Shown here in pieces: positions 12,866 to 25,098 of a DNA stretch of 64,000 bases. Both the position numbers and the translations under genes were made by a program. The notes below the pieces were generated by a model. That model was given only the letters and a program-made list of their open reading frames with translations, did no database searches and was not told the DNA's origin. This DNA comes from Ptiloglossa arizonensis (taxonomy: Eukaryota > Arthropoda > Insecta > Hymenoptera > Colletidae): NCBI RefSeq assembly GCF_051014685.1, contig NW_027478399.1:806001-870000 (forward strand), in the 5' to 3' direction. The first letter of the stretch is position 1. The number at the start of each line of letters is the position of its first letter.

Positions 12866-13629
12866 GTTGCTCAAGCGTTCCCTAACTACAAACTCCCATA
12901 TCTCGCGAACGGATTGACGAACTCGAGAAATTCCTGTTGCATGTGAAAGTAGAAACACGCCCGATTACAATGGTGTGTGTTCTTTTCCCCTAGGCCATAG
13001 TAGTTATTGGTTTCGGGTATCAGACTTGCGAAAATTTAATGGTTGCTCAAGCGTTCCTTAACTTCAAACTCCCATATCTCGCGAACGGATTGACGAACTC
13101 GAGAAATTCCTGTTGCATCTGAAAGTAGAAACTCGCCCGATTACAACTGCATGTGTATTTTTCCCCTAGGCCTTTGTAGTTATTGGTTTCGGGAATCAGA
13201 CTTGCGAAAATTTTGATGGTTCCTCAAACATTCCTTAACTTCAAACTCCCATATCTCGCGAATGGATTGACGAACTCGAAAAATTCCTGTTGCAACTGAA
13301 AGTAGAAACTCGCCCGATTACAATGGTGTGTGTACTTTTCCCCTAGGCCATAGTAGTTATTGGTTTCGAGTATCAGACTTGCGAAAATTTTGATGGTTGC
13401 TCAAGCGTTCCTTAACTTGAAACTCCCATATCTCGCGAACGGATTGACGAACTCGAGAAATTCCTGTTGCATCCGAAAGTAGAAACTCGCCCGATTACAA
13501 CTGCATGTGTATTTTTCCCCTAGGCCTTTGTAGTTATTGGTTTCGGGAATCAGACTTGCGAAAATTTTGATGGTTCCTCAAACATTCCTTAACTTCAAAC
13601 TCCCATATCTGGCGAACGGATTGACGATC
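12866..13629. repeat. Third, partial copy of the nine-mer HOR
   Basis: Starting in TTGCTCAAGCGTTCCC, this segment follows the same monomer order as 4719.. and 6311.., including GGGTATCAG and the GAAAATTTAATGG deletion at 13030, then the CTCGAAAAATT and TTGCAACTGAAAG variants. It departs in places, for example CAACTGCATG near 13144 where the tandem copies have CAACGGTATG. It joins the GATCTCGAGA unit after fewer monomers, about four rather than nine. The deletion is shared by descent, so this is a shortened relative sited about 6.5 kb from copy 2. Confidence 0.75.
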
Positions 13630-16585
13630 TCGAGAATTCCTGTTGCATCTCAAAGTAGAAACACGCCCGATTACAATGGTGTGTGTACTTTTCCCCTAGG
13701 CCATTCCAGTTATTTGTTTCGAGTATCAGACCAGCGAAAATTTTGAAGGTTTCTCAACCATTCCCTAACTTCAAACTCCCATATCTCGCGAACGGATTGA
13801 CGAACTCAAGAAATTCCTGTTGCATCTGAAGGTAGAAACTCGCCGGAATACAGCGGTAAGTAAACTTTTCCCCTAGGCCATAGTAGTTATTGGTTTCGAT
13901 TATCAGACTTGCGATAATTTTGATGGTTTCTCAACCATTCCTTAACTTCGAACTCCCATATCTCGCGAACGGATTGACGAACTCGAGAAATTCCTCTTGC
14001 ATCCGAAAGTAGAAACTCGCCCGATTACAACTGCATGTGTATTTTTCCCCTAGGCCTTTGTAGTTATTGGTTTCGGGAATCAGACTTGCAAAAATTTTGA
14101 TGGTTTCTCAACCATTCCTTCACTTCTAACTCCCATATCTGGCGAACGGATTGACGGTCTCGAGAAATTCCTATTGCATCTGAAAGTAGAAACTGGCCCG
14201 ATTACAACGGTATGTGTATTTTTCCCCTAGGCCTTTGTAGTTATTGGTTTCGGGAATCAGGCTTGCGAAAATTTTGATGGTTTCTCAACCACTCCTTCAC
14301 TTCTAACTCCCATATCTGGCGAACGGATTGACGATCTCGAGAAATTCCTGTTGCATATCAAAGTAGAAACACGCCCGATTACAGTGGTGTGTCTACTTTT
14401 CCCCTAGGCCATTCCAGTTATTGGTTTCGAGTATCAGACCAGCGAAAATGTTGATGGTTTCTCAACCATTCCCTAACTTCAAACTCCCATACCTCGGGAA
14501 CGGATTGACGATCTCGAGAAATTCCTGTTGCATCTGAAAGTAGAAACACGCCCGATTACAATGGTGTGTGTTCTTTTCCCCTAGGTCATAGTAGTTATTG
14601 GGATTCGAGTACCAGACATGCGAAAATTTTGATGGTTTCTCAACCATTCCTTTACTTCAATCTCCCATATCACGCGAACGGATTGACCAACTCGAGAAAT
14701 TCCTATTGCATCTGTAAGCAGAAACTCGCACCTTCACAACGGCATGTGGATTTTTCCCCTAGGCCTTTGTAGTTATTGGTTTCGGGAATCAGACTTGCGA
14801 AAATTTTGATGGTTTCACAACCATTCCTTAACTTCTAACTCCCATATCTCGCGAACGGATTGACGATCTCGAGAAATTCCTGTTGCATCTGAAAGTAGAA
14901 ACACGCCCGATTACAGTGGTGTGTGTACTTTTCCCCTAGGCCACTCCAGTTATTGGTTTCGAGTATCAGACCAGCGATAATTTTGATGGTTTCTCAACTA
15001 TTCCTTAACTTCAAACTCCCATATCTCAAGAACGATTTGACGAACTCGAGAAATTCCTGTTGCATCGGAAATTAGAAACTCGCCCTATTACAATGGTGTG
15101 TGCACTTTGCCCCTAGGCCATTCCAGTTATTGATTTCGAGTATCAGACCAGCGAAATTTTTGATGGTTTCTCAACCATTCCTTAACTTCAAACTCCCATA
15201 TCTCGCGAACGAATTGACGAACACGAGAAATTCTTGTTGCATCTGAAAGAAGAAATTCGCCCGATTACAGCGGTGTGTGTATTTTTGCCCTAGGCCATAG
15301 TAGTTATTGGTTTCGAGTATCAGACTTGCGAAAATTTTGATGGTTTCTCAACCATTCCTTAATTTCAAACTCCCATATCTCGCGAACGAATCGACGAACA
15401 CGAGAAATTCCTGTTGCATCTGAAAGTAGAAACTCGCCCGAATACAGCGGTAAGTGTGCTTTTCCCCTAGGGCATTCCAGTTATTGGTTTGGAGTATCAG
15501 ACCAGCGAAATTTTTGATGGTTTCTCAACCATTCCTTAATTTCAAACTCCCATATCTCAAGAACGATTTGACGAACTCGAGAAATTCCTGTTGCATCGGA
15601 AATTAGAAACTCGCCCTATTACAATGGTGTGTGCACTTTGCCCCTAGGCCATTCCAGTTATTGATTTCGAGTATCAGACCAGCGAAATTTTTGATGGTTT
15701 CTCAACCATTCCTTAACTTCAAACTCTCATATCTCGCGAACGGATTGACGAACTCGAGAAATTCCTGTTGCATCTGAAAGTAGAAACTCGCCCGATTACA
15801 ACGGTGTGTGTATTTTTCCCCTAAGCCATTGTAGTTATTGGTTTCGAGTATCAGACATGCGAAAATTTTGATGGTTTCTTAACCATTCCTTTACTTCAAA
15901 CTCCCATATCACGCGAACGGATTGACGAAATCGAGAAATTCCTATTGCATCTGAAAGCAGAAACTCGCCCGATTACAACGGTATGTGTATTTTTGCCCTA
16001 GGCTATAGTAGTTATTGGTTTCGGGAATCAGACTTGCGAAAATTTTGATGGTTTCTCAACCATTCCTTAATTTCAAACTCCCATATCTCGGGAACGGATT
16101 GACGATCTCGAGAAATTCCTGTTGCATCTGAAAGTAGAAGCACGCCCGATTACAATGGTGTGTGTTCTTTTCCCCTAGGCCACAGTAGTTATTGGTTTCG
16201 AGTATCAGACTTGCGAAAATTTTGATGGTTGCTTAAGCGTTCCTTAACTTCAAACTCCCATATCTCGCGAACGGATTCACGAACTCGAGAAATTCCTGTT
16301 GCATCCGAAAGTAGAAACTCGCACGATTACAAGTGCATGTGTATTTCTCCCCAAGGCGTTTGTAGTTACTTGTTTCGGGAATCAGACTTGCGAAAATTTT
16401 GATGGTTTCTCAAACATTCCTTAACTTCAAACTCCCATATCTCGCGAATGGATTGACGAACTCGAGAAATTCCTGTTGCATCTGAAAGTAGAATCTCGCC
16501 CGATTACCATGGTGTGTGTACTTTTCCCCTAGGCCATAGTAGTTATTGGTTTCGAGTATCAGACTTGCGAAAATTTTGATGGTTG
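13630..16585. repeat. Mosaic monomers with a three-monomer duplication
   Basis: This stretch is mixed monomers with two indels at its left end: one base lost in CTCGAGAATTCC near 13636 and one base gained in TTATTGGGATTCGAG near 14602. The rare unit with ATCTCAAGAACGATTTG, GCATCGGAAATTAG and GTGCACTTTGCCCC occurs at about 15021..15160 and again 531 bp (three monomers) on, at about 15552..15690. It was seen nowhere else in the window. The small open reading frames here, for example 14462..14647 on the minus strand, are read-through of the repeat. Confidence 0.75.
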
Positions 16586-17329
16586 CTCAAACATTCCTTA
16601 ACTTCAAACTCCCATATCTCGCGAATGGATTGACGAACTCGAGAAATTCCTGTTCCATCTGAAAGTAGAAACTCGCCCGATTACAATGGTGTCTGTACTT
16701 TTCCCCTAGGCCATAGTAGTCATTGGTTTCGAGTATCAGACTTGCGAAAATTTTGGTGGTTGCTCAAGCGTTCCTTAACTTGAAACTCCCATATCTCGCG
16801 AACGGATTGACGAACTCGAGAAATTCCTGTTGCATCTGAAAGTAGAAACTCGCCCGATTACAATGGTGTGTGTACTTTTCCCCTAGGCCATAGTAGTTAT
16901 TGGTTTCGAGTATCAGACCAGCGAAAATTTTGATGGTTTCTCAACCATTCCTTAACTTCAAACTCCCATATCTCGCGAACGGATTGACGAACTCGAGAAA
17001 TTCCTGTCTCATCTGAAAGTAGAAACTCGCCCGAATACAGCGGTAATTGTACTTTTCCCCTAGGCCATTCCAGTTATTGGTTTCGAGTATCAGACCGTCG
17101 AAAATTTTGATGGTTTCTCAACCATTCCTTAACTTCAAACTCCCATATCTCGGGAACGGATTGACGATCTCGAGAAATTCCTGTTGCATGTGAAAGTAGA
17201 AACACGCCCGATTACAATGGTATGTGTTCTTTTCCCCAAGGCCATAGTAGTTATTGGTTTCGAGTATCAGACTTGCGAAAATTTTGATGGTTGCTCAAGC
17301 GTTCCTTAACTTCAAACTCCCATATCTCG
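16586..17329. repeat. Six-monomer repeat, left copy (offset 1062 bp)
   Basis: This segment matches 17648..18391 at an offset of exactly six monomers. Shared markers are GGTGTCTGTAC (near 16689 and 17751), AGTCATTGG, CCTGTCTCAT and CAGACCGTCG. Differences seen include AGCGGTAAT against AGCGTTAAG, TCTGAAAG against TATGAAAG, and CCCCAAGGCC near 17234 against CCCCTAGGCC. About 320 bases in between (17330..17647) break the pairing, so this is an incomplete six-mer HOR. The block at 17400..17650 recurs at about 22177 and 23947. Confidence 0.8.
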
Positions 17330-17647
17330 GGAACGGATTGACGATCTCGAGAAATTCCTGTTGCATCTGAAAGTAGAAACACGCCCGATTACAGTGGTGT
17401 GTGTTCTTTTCCCCTAGGCCATTGTAGTTATTGGTTTCGAGTATCAGACATGCGAAAATTTTGATGGTTTCTCAACCATTCCTTTACTTCAATCTCCCAT
17501 ATCACGCGAACGGATTGACCAACTCGAGAAATTCCTATTGCATCTGAAAGCAGAAACTCGCCCGATTACAACGGTATGTGTATTTTTGCCCTAGGCCATA
17601 GTTGTTATTGGTTTCGGGAATCAGACATGCGAAAATTTTGATGGTTC

Positions 17648-18391
17648 CTCAAACATTCCTTAACTTCAAACTCCCATATCTCGCGAATGGATTGACGAAC
17701 TCGAGAAATTCCTGTTGCATCTGAAAGTAGAAACCCGCCCGATTACAATGGTGTCTGTACTTTTCCCCTAGGCCATAGTAGTCATTGGTTTCGAGTATCA
17801 GACTTGCGAAAATTTTGATGGTTGCTCAAGCGTTCCTTAACTTGAAACTCCCATATCTCGCGAACGGATTGACGAACTCGAGAAATTCCTGTTGCATCTG
17901 AAAGTAGAAACTCGCCCGATTACAATGGTGTGTGTACTTTTCCCCTAGGCCATAGTAGTTATTGGTTTCGAGTATCAGACCAGCGAAAATTTTGATGGTT
18001 TCTCAACCATTCCTTAACTTCAAACTCCCATATCTCGCGAAAGGATTGACGAACTCGAGAAATTCCTGTCTCATATGAAAGTAGAAACTCGCCCGAATAC
18101 AGCGTTAAGTGTACTTTTCCCCTAGGCCATTCCAGTTATTGGTTTCGAGTATCAGACCGTCGAAAATTTTGATGGTTTCTCAACCATTCCTTAACTTCAA
18201 ACTCCCATATCTCGGGAACGGATTGACGATCTCGAGAAATTCCTGTTGCATGTGAAAGTAGAAACACGCCCGATTACAATGGTATGTGTTCTTTTCCCCT
18301 AGGCCATAGTAGTTATTGGTTTCGAGTATCAGACTTGCGAAAATTTTGATGGTTGCTCAAGCGTTCCTTAACTTCAAACTCCCATATCTCG
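17648..18391. repeat. Six-monomer repeat, right copy
   Basis: This is the right-hand partner of 16586..17329, 1062 bp downstream. It passes straight into units carrying CAGCTGCATG and TTTCCCAACCGTTCC, which dominate 18.4-36 kb. The same monomer order (GACATGCG unit, CTCAAACATT unit, GTCATTGG unit, CAGACCGTCG unit) returns at 22.2 and 24.0 kb, so this six-mer is the first sign of the ten-mer HOR that follows. Confidence 0.8.
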
Positions 18392-18570
18392 CGAACGGAT
18401 TGACGAACTCGAGAAATTCCTGTTGCATCTGAAAGCAGAAACTCGCACTATTACAGCTGCATGTGTATTTTTCCCCTAGGCCTTTGTAGTTATTGGTTTC
18501 GGGAATCAGACTTGCGAAAATTTTGATGGTTTCCCAACCGTTCCTTAACTTCAAACTCCCATATCTCGCG

Positions 18571-20339
18571 AACGGATTGACGATCTCGAGAAATTCCTGT
18601 TGCATCTGAAAGTAGAAACACGCCCGATTAGAGTGGTGTGTGTACTTTTCCCCTAGGCCACTCCAGTTACTAGTTCCGAGTATCAGACCAGCGATAATTT
18701 TGATGGTTTCTCAACCATCCCTTAACTTCAAACTCCCATATCTCGCGAACGAATTGACGAACTCGGGAAATTCCTGTTGCATCTGAAAGTAGAAACTCGC
18801 CCGAATACAGCGGTATGTGTATTTTTCCCCCAGGCCTTTGTAGTTATTGGTTTCGGGAATCAGACTTGCGAAAATTTTGATGGTTTCTCAACTATTCCTT
18901 AATTTCAAACTCCCATATCTCGGGAACGGATTGACGATCTCGAGAAATTCCTGTTGCATGTGAAAGTAGAAACACGCCCGATTACAATGGTGTGTGTTCT
19001 TTTCCCCTAGGCCATAGTAGTTATTGGTTTCGAGTACCAGACTTGCGAAAATTTTGATGGTTGCTCAAGCGTTCCTTAACTTCAAACTCCCATATCTCGC
19101 GAACGGATTGACGAACTCGAGAAATTCCTATTGCATCTGAAAGCAGAAACTCGCACGATTACAACTGCATGTGTATTTTTCCTCTAGGCCTTTGTAGTTA
19201 TTGGTTTCGCGAATCAGACTTGCGAAAATTTTGATGGTTGCTCAAGCGTTCCTTAACTTCAAACTCCCATATCTCGCGAACGGATTGACGAACTCGAGAA
19301 ATTCCTGTTGCATCTGAAAGCAGAAACTCGCACGATTACAGCTGCATGTGTATTTTTCCCCTAGGCCTTTGTAGTTATTGGTTCCGGGTATCAGACTTGC
19401 GAAAATTTTGATGGTTTCCCAACCGTTCCTTAACTTCAAACTCCCATATCTCGGGAACGGATTGACGATCTCGAGAAATTCCTGTTGCATGTGAAAGTAG
19501 AAACACGCCCGATTACAATGGTGTGTGTTCTTTTCCCTAGGCCATAGTAGTTATTGGTTTCGAGTATCAGACTTGCGAAAATTTTGATGGTTGCTCAAGC
19601 GTTCCTTAACTTCAAACTCCCATATCTCGCGAACGGATTGACGAACTCGAGAAATTCCTGTTGCATCTGAAAGCAGAAACTCGCACGATTACAACTGCAT
19701 GTGTATTTTTCCCCTAGGCCTTTGTAGTTATTGGTTTCGGGAATCAGACTTGCGAAAATTTTGATGGTTTCCCAACCGTTCCTTAACTTCAAACTCCCAT
19801 ATCTCGCGAACGGATTGACGATCTCGAGAAATTCCTGTTGCATCTGAAAGTAGAAACACGCCCGATTACAGTGGTGTGTGTACTTTTCCCCTAGGCCACT
19901 CCAGTTACTAGTTCCGAGTTTCAGACCAGCGATAACTTTGATGGTTTCTCAAACATCCCTTAACTTCAAACTCCCATATCTCGCGAACGAATTGACGAAC
20001 AAGAGAAATTCTTGTTGCATCTGAAAGAAGAAACTCGCCCGATTACAGCGGTGTGTGTATTTTTCCCCTAGGCCATAGTAGTTATTGGTATCGAGTATCA
20101 GACTTGCGAAAATTTTGATGGTTGCTCAAGCGTTCCTTAACTTCAAACTCCCATATCTCGCGAACGGATTCACGAACTCGAGAAATTCCTGTTGCATCTG
20201 AAAGTAGAAACTCGCACGATTACAACGGCTTATGTATTTTTCCCCCAGGCCTTTGTGGTTATTGGTTTCGGGAATCAGCCTTGCCAAAATTTTGTTGGTC
20301 TCTCAACCATTCCTTAACTTCAAACTCCTATATCTCGGG
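18571..20339. repeat. Ten-monomer HOR, copy 1 (1769 bp)
   Basis: 18571..20396 pairs with 20340..22165 at 1769 bp, ten monomers less one base. The lost base is one C in TTTTCCCTAGG near 19536, repeated near 21304. Markers include GATTAGAGTGG (18626 and 20395), TTACTAGTTCCGAG, GGTTCCGGGTATC, and CGGCTTATG with CAGCCTTGCC. I saw about five point differences, such as GAGTACCAG near 19036 against GAGTATCAG and CTCAAACATCCC near 19946 against CTCAACCATCCC. Confidence 0.9.
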
Positions 20340-22164
20340 AACGGATTGACGATCTCGAGAAATTCCTGTTGCATCTGAAAGTAGAAACACGCCCGATTAG
20401 AGTGGTGTGTGTACTTTTCCCCTAGGCCACTCCAGTTACTAGTTCCGAGTATCAGACCAGCGATAATTTTGATGGTTTCTCAACCATCCCTTAACTTCAA
20501 ACTCCCATATCTCGCGAACGAATTGACGAACTCGGGAAATTCCTGTTGCATCTGAAAGTAGAAACTCGCCCGAATACAGCGGTATGTGTATTTTTCCCCC
20601 AGGCCTTTGTAGTTATTGGTTTCGGGAATCAGACTTGCGAAAATTTTGATGGTTTCTCAACTATTCCTTAATTTCAAACTCCCATATCTCGGGAACGGAT
20701 TGACGATCTCGAGAAATTCCTGTTGCATGTGAAAGTAGAAACACGCCCGATTACAATGGTGTGTGTTCTTTTCCCCTAGGCCATAGTAGTTATTGGTTTC
20801 GAGTATCAGACTTGCGAAAATTTTGATGGTTGCTCAAGCGTTCCTTAACTTCAAACTCCCATATCTCGCGAATGGATTGACGAACTCGAGAAATTCCTAT
20901 TGCATCTGAAAGCAGAAACTCGCACGATTACAACTGCATGTGTATTTTTCCTCTAGGCCTTTGTAGTTATTGGTTTCGCGAATCAGACTTGCGAAAATTT
21001 TGATGGTTGCTCAAGCGTTCCTTAACTTCAAACTCCCATATCTCGCGAACGGATTGACGAACTCGAGAAATTCCTGTTGCATCTGAAAGCAGAAACTCGC
21101 ACGATTACAGCTGCATGTGTATTTTTCCCCTAGGCCTTTGTAGTTATTGGTTCCGGGTATCAGACTTGCGAAAATTTTGATGGTTTCCCAACCGTTCCTT
21201 AACTTCAAACTCCCATATCTCGGGAACGGATTGACGATCTCGAGAAATTCCTGTTGCATGTGAAAGTAGAAACACGCCCGATTACAATGGTGTGTGTTCT
21301 TTTCCCTAGGCCATAGTAGTTATTGGTTTCGAGTATCAGACTTGCGAAAATTTTGATGGTTGCTCAAGCGTTCCTTAACTTCAAACTCCCATATCTCGCG
21401 AACGGATTGACGAACTCGAGAAATTCCTGTTGCATCTGAAAGCAGAAACTCGCACGATTACAACTGCATGTGTATTTTTCCCCTAGGCCTTTGTAGTTAT
21501 TGGTTTCGGGAATCAGACTTGCGAAAATTTTGATGGTTTCCCAACCGTTCCTTAACTTCAAACTCCCATATCTCGCGAACGGATTGACGATCTCGAGAAA
21601 TTCCTGTTGCATCTGAAAGTAGAAACACGCCCGATTACAGTGGTGTGTGTACTTTTCCCCTAGGCCACTCCAGTTACTAGTTCCGAGTTTCAGACCAGCG
21701 ATAACTTTGATGGTTTCTCAACCATCCCTTAACTTCAAACTCCCATATCTCGCGAACGAATTGACGAACAAGAGAAATTCTTGTTGCATCTGAAAGAAGA
21801 AACTCGCCCGATTACAGCGGTGTGTGTATTTTTCCCCTAGGCCATAGTAGTTATTGGTATCGAGTATCAGACTTGCGAAAATTTTGATGGTTGCTCAAGC
21901 GTTCCTTAACTTCAAACTCCCATATCTCGCGAACGGATTCAGGAACTCGAGAAATTCCTGTTGCATCTGAAAGTAGAAACTCGCACGATTACAACGGCTT
22001 ATGTATTTTTCCCCCAGGCCTTTGTGGTTATTGGTTTCGGGAATCAGCCTTGCCAAAATTTTGTTGGTCTCTCAACCATTCCTTAACTTCAAACTCCCAT
22101 ATCTCGGGAACGGATTGACGATCTCGAGAAATTCCTGTTGCATCTGAAAGTAGAAACACGCCCG
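20340..22164. repeat. Ten-monomer HOR, copy 2 (1769 bp)
   Basis: This is the second tandem copy and shares the CTAGG deletion near 21304. It has private changes (TTCAGGAACTC near 21935, GCGAATGG near 20871). After about 22165 it continues as GATTACAATGG where copy 1 restarts with GATTAGAGTGG, so the tandem ends there and the array switches to a related ten-mer containing the GACATGCG unit. Confidence 0.9.
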
Positions 22165-25098
22165 ATTACAATGGTGTGTGTTCTTTTCCCCTAGGCCATT
22201 GTAGTTATTGGTTTCGAGTATCAGACATGCGAAAATTTTGATGGTTTCTCAACCATTCCTTTACTTCAATCTCCCATATCACGCTAACGGATTGACCAAC
22301 TCGAGAAATTCCTATTGCATCTGAAAGCAGAAACTCGCCCGATTACAACGGTATGTGTATTTTTGCCCTAGGCCATAGTTGTTATTGGTTTCGGGAATCA
22401 GACATGCGAAAATTTTGATGGTTCCTCAAACATTCCTTAACTTCAAACTCCCATATCTCGCGAATGGATTGACGAACTCGAGAAATTCCTGTTGCATCTG
22501 AAAGTAGAAACTCGCCCGATTACAATGGTGTCTGAACTTTTCACCTAGGCCATAGTAGTCATTGGTTTCGAGTATCAGACTTGCGAAAATTTTGATGTAT
22601 GTTCAAGCGTTCCTTAACTTGAAACTCCCATATCTCGCGAACGGATTGACGAACTCGAGAAATTCCTGTTGCATCTGAAAGTAGAAACTCGCCCGATTAC
22701 AATGGTGTGTGTACTTTTCCCCTAGGCTATAGTAGTTATTGGTTTCGAGTATCAGACCAGCGAAAACTTTGATGGTTTCTCAACCATTCCTTAACTTCAA
22801 ACTCCCATATCTCGCGAACGGATTGACGAACTCGAGAAATTCCTGTCTCATCTGAAAGTAGAAACTCGCCCGAATACAGCGGTAAGTGTACTTTTCCCCT
22901 AGGCCATTCCAGTTATTGGTTTCGAGTATCAGACCGTCGAAAATTTTGATGGTTTCTCAACCATTCCTTAACTTCAAACTCCCATATCTCGGGAACGGAT
23001 TGACGATCTCGAGAAATTCCTGTTGCATGTGAAAGTAGAAACACGCCCGATTACAATGGTATGTGTTCTTTTCCCCTAGGCCATAGTAGTTATTGGTTTC
23101 GAGTATCAGACTTGCGGAAATTTTGATGGTTGCTCAAGCGTTCCTTAACTTCAAACTCCCATATCTCGCGAACGGATTGACGAACTCGAGAAATTCCTGT
23201 TGCATCTGAAAGCAGAAACTCGCACGATTACAGCTGCATGTGTATTTTTCCCCTAGGCCTTTGTAGTTATTGGTTTCGGGAATCAGACTTGCGAAAATTT
23301 TGATGGTTTCCCAACCGTTCCTTAACTTCAAACTCCCATATCTCGCGAACGGATTGACGGCCTCGAGAAATTCCTGTTGCATCTGAAAGTAGAAACACGC
23401 CCGATTACAGTGGTGTGTGTACTTTTCCCCTAGGCCACTCCAGTTACTAGTTCCGAGTTTCAGACCAGCGATAATTTTGATGGTTTCTCAACCATCCCTT
23501 AACTTCAAACTCCCATATCTCGCGAACGAATTGACGAACAAGAGAAATTCTTGTTGCATCTGAAAGAAGAAACTCGCCCGATTACAGCGGTGTGTGTATT
23601 TTTCCCCTAGGCCATAGTAGTTATTGGTTTCGAGTATCAGACTTGCGAAAATTTTGATGGTTGCTCAAGCGTTCCTTAACTTCAAACTCCCATATCTCGC
23701 GAACGGATTCACGAACTCGAGAAATACCTGTTGCATCTGAAAGTAGAAACTCGCACGATTACAACGGCTTATGTATTTTTCCCCCAGGCCTTTGTGGTTA
23801 TTGGTTTCGGGAATCAGCCTTGCCAAAATTTTGATGGTCTCTCAACCATTCCTTAACTTCAAACTCCCATATCTCGGCAACGGATTGACGATCTCGAGAA
23901 ATGCCTGTTGCATCTGAAAGTAGAAACACGCCCGATTACAATGGTGTGTGTTCTTTTCCCCTAGGCCATTGTAGTTATTGGTTTCGAGTATCAGACATGC
24001 GAAAATTTTGATGGTTTCTCAACCATTCCTTTACTTCAATCTCCCATATCACGCGAACGGATTGACCAACTCGAGAAATTCCTATTGCATCTGAAAGCAG
24101 AAACTCGCCCGATTACAACGGTATGTGTATTTTTGCCCTAGGCCATAGTTGTTATTGGTTTCGGGAATCAGACATGCGAAAATTTTGATGGTTCCTCAAA
24201 CATTCCTTAACTTCAAACTCCCATATCTCGCGAATGGATTGACGAACTCGAGAAATTCCTGTTGCATCTGAAAGTAGAAACTCGCCCGATTACAATGGTG
24301 TCTGAACTTTTCACCTAGGCCATAGTAGTCATTGGTTTCAAGTATCAGACTTGCGAAAATTTTGATGGTTGCTCAAGCGTTCCTTAACTTGAAACTCCCA
24401 TATCTCGCGAACGGATTGACGAACTCGAGAAATTCCTGTTGCATCTGAAAGTAGAAACTCGCCCGATTACAATGGTGTGTGTACTTTTCCCCTAGGCCAT
24501 AGTAGTTATTGGTTTCGAGTATCAGACCAGCGAAAATTTTGATGGTTTCTCAACCATTCCTTAACTTCAAACTCCCATATCTCGCGAACGGATTGACGAA
24601 CTCGAGAAATTCCGGTCTCGTCTGAAAGTAGAAACTCGCCCGAATACAGCGGTAAGTGTACTTTTCCCCTAGGCCATTCCAGTTATTGGTTTCGAGTATC
24701 AGACCGTCGAAAATTTTGATGGTTTCTCAACCATTCCTTAACTTCGAACTCCCATATCTCGGTAACGGATTGACGATCTCGAGAAATTCCTGTTGCATGT
24801 GAAAGTAGAAACACGCCCGATTACAATGGTATGTGTTCTTTTCCCCTAGGCCATGGTAGTTATTGGTTTCGAGTATCAGACTTGCGGAAATTTTGATGGT
24901 TGCTCAAGCGTTCCTTAACTTCAAACTCCCATATCTCGCGAACGGATTGACGAACTCGAGAAATTCCTGTTGCATCTGAAAGCAGAAACTCGCACGATTA
25001 CAGCTGCATGTGTATTTTTCCCCTAGGCCTTTGTAGTTATTGGTTTCGGGAATCAGACTTGCGAAAATTTTGATGGTTTCCCAACCGTTCCTTAACTT
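22165..25098. repeat. Related ten-monomer HOR (1770 bp), 1.65 copies
   Basis: Units at 22165..23934 recur from 23935 at exactly 1770 bp, up to about 25098. Markers are ACTTCAATCTCCC (22264 and 24034), GGTGTCTGAACTTTTCACC, CAGACCGTCG and CTTGCGGAAATTT. Part of this unit also matches 21364..22160, so it shares monomers with the previous ten-mer. Compared with 17.4 kb, the ACTTCAATCTCCC unit is 4777 bp on, 27 monomers less the two bases lost near 19536 and 21304. The copy ends where CTTCAAACTCCC becomes CTTCACACTCCC near 25099. Confidence 0.85.
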
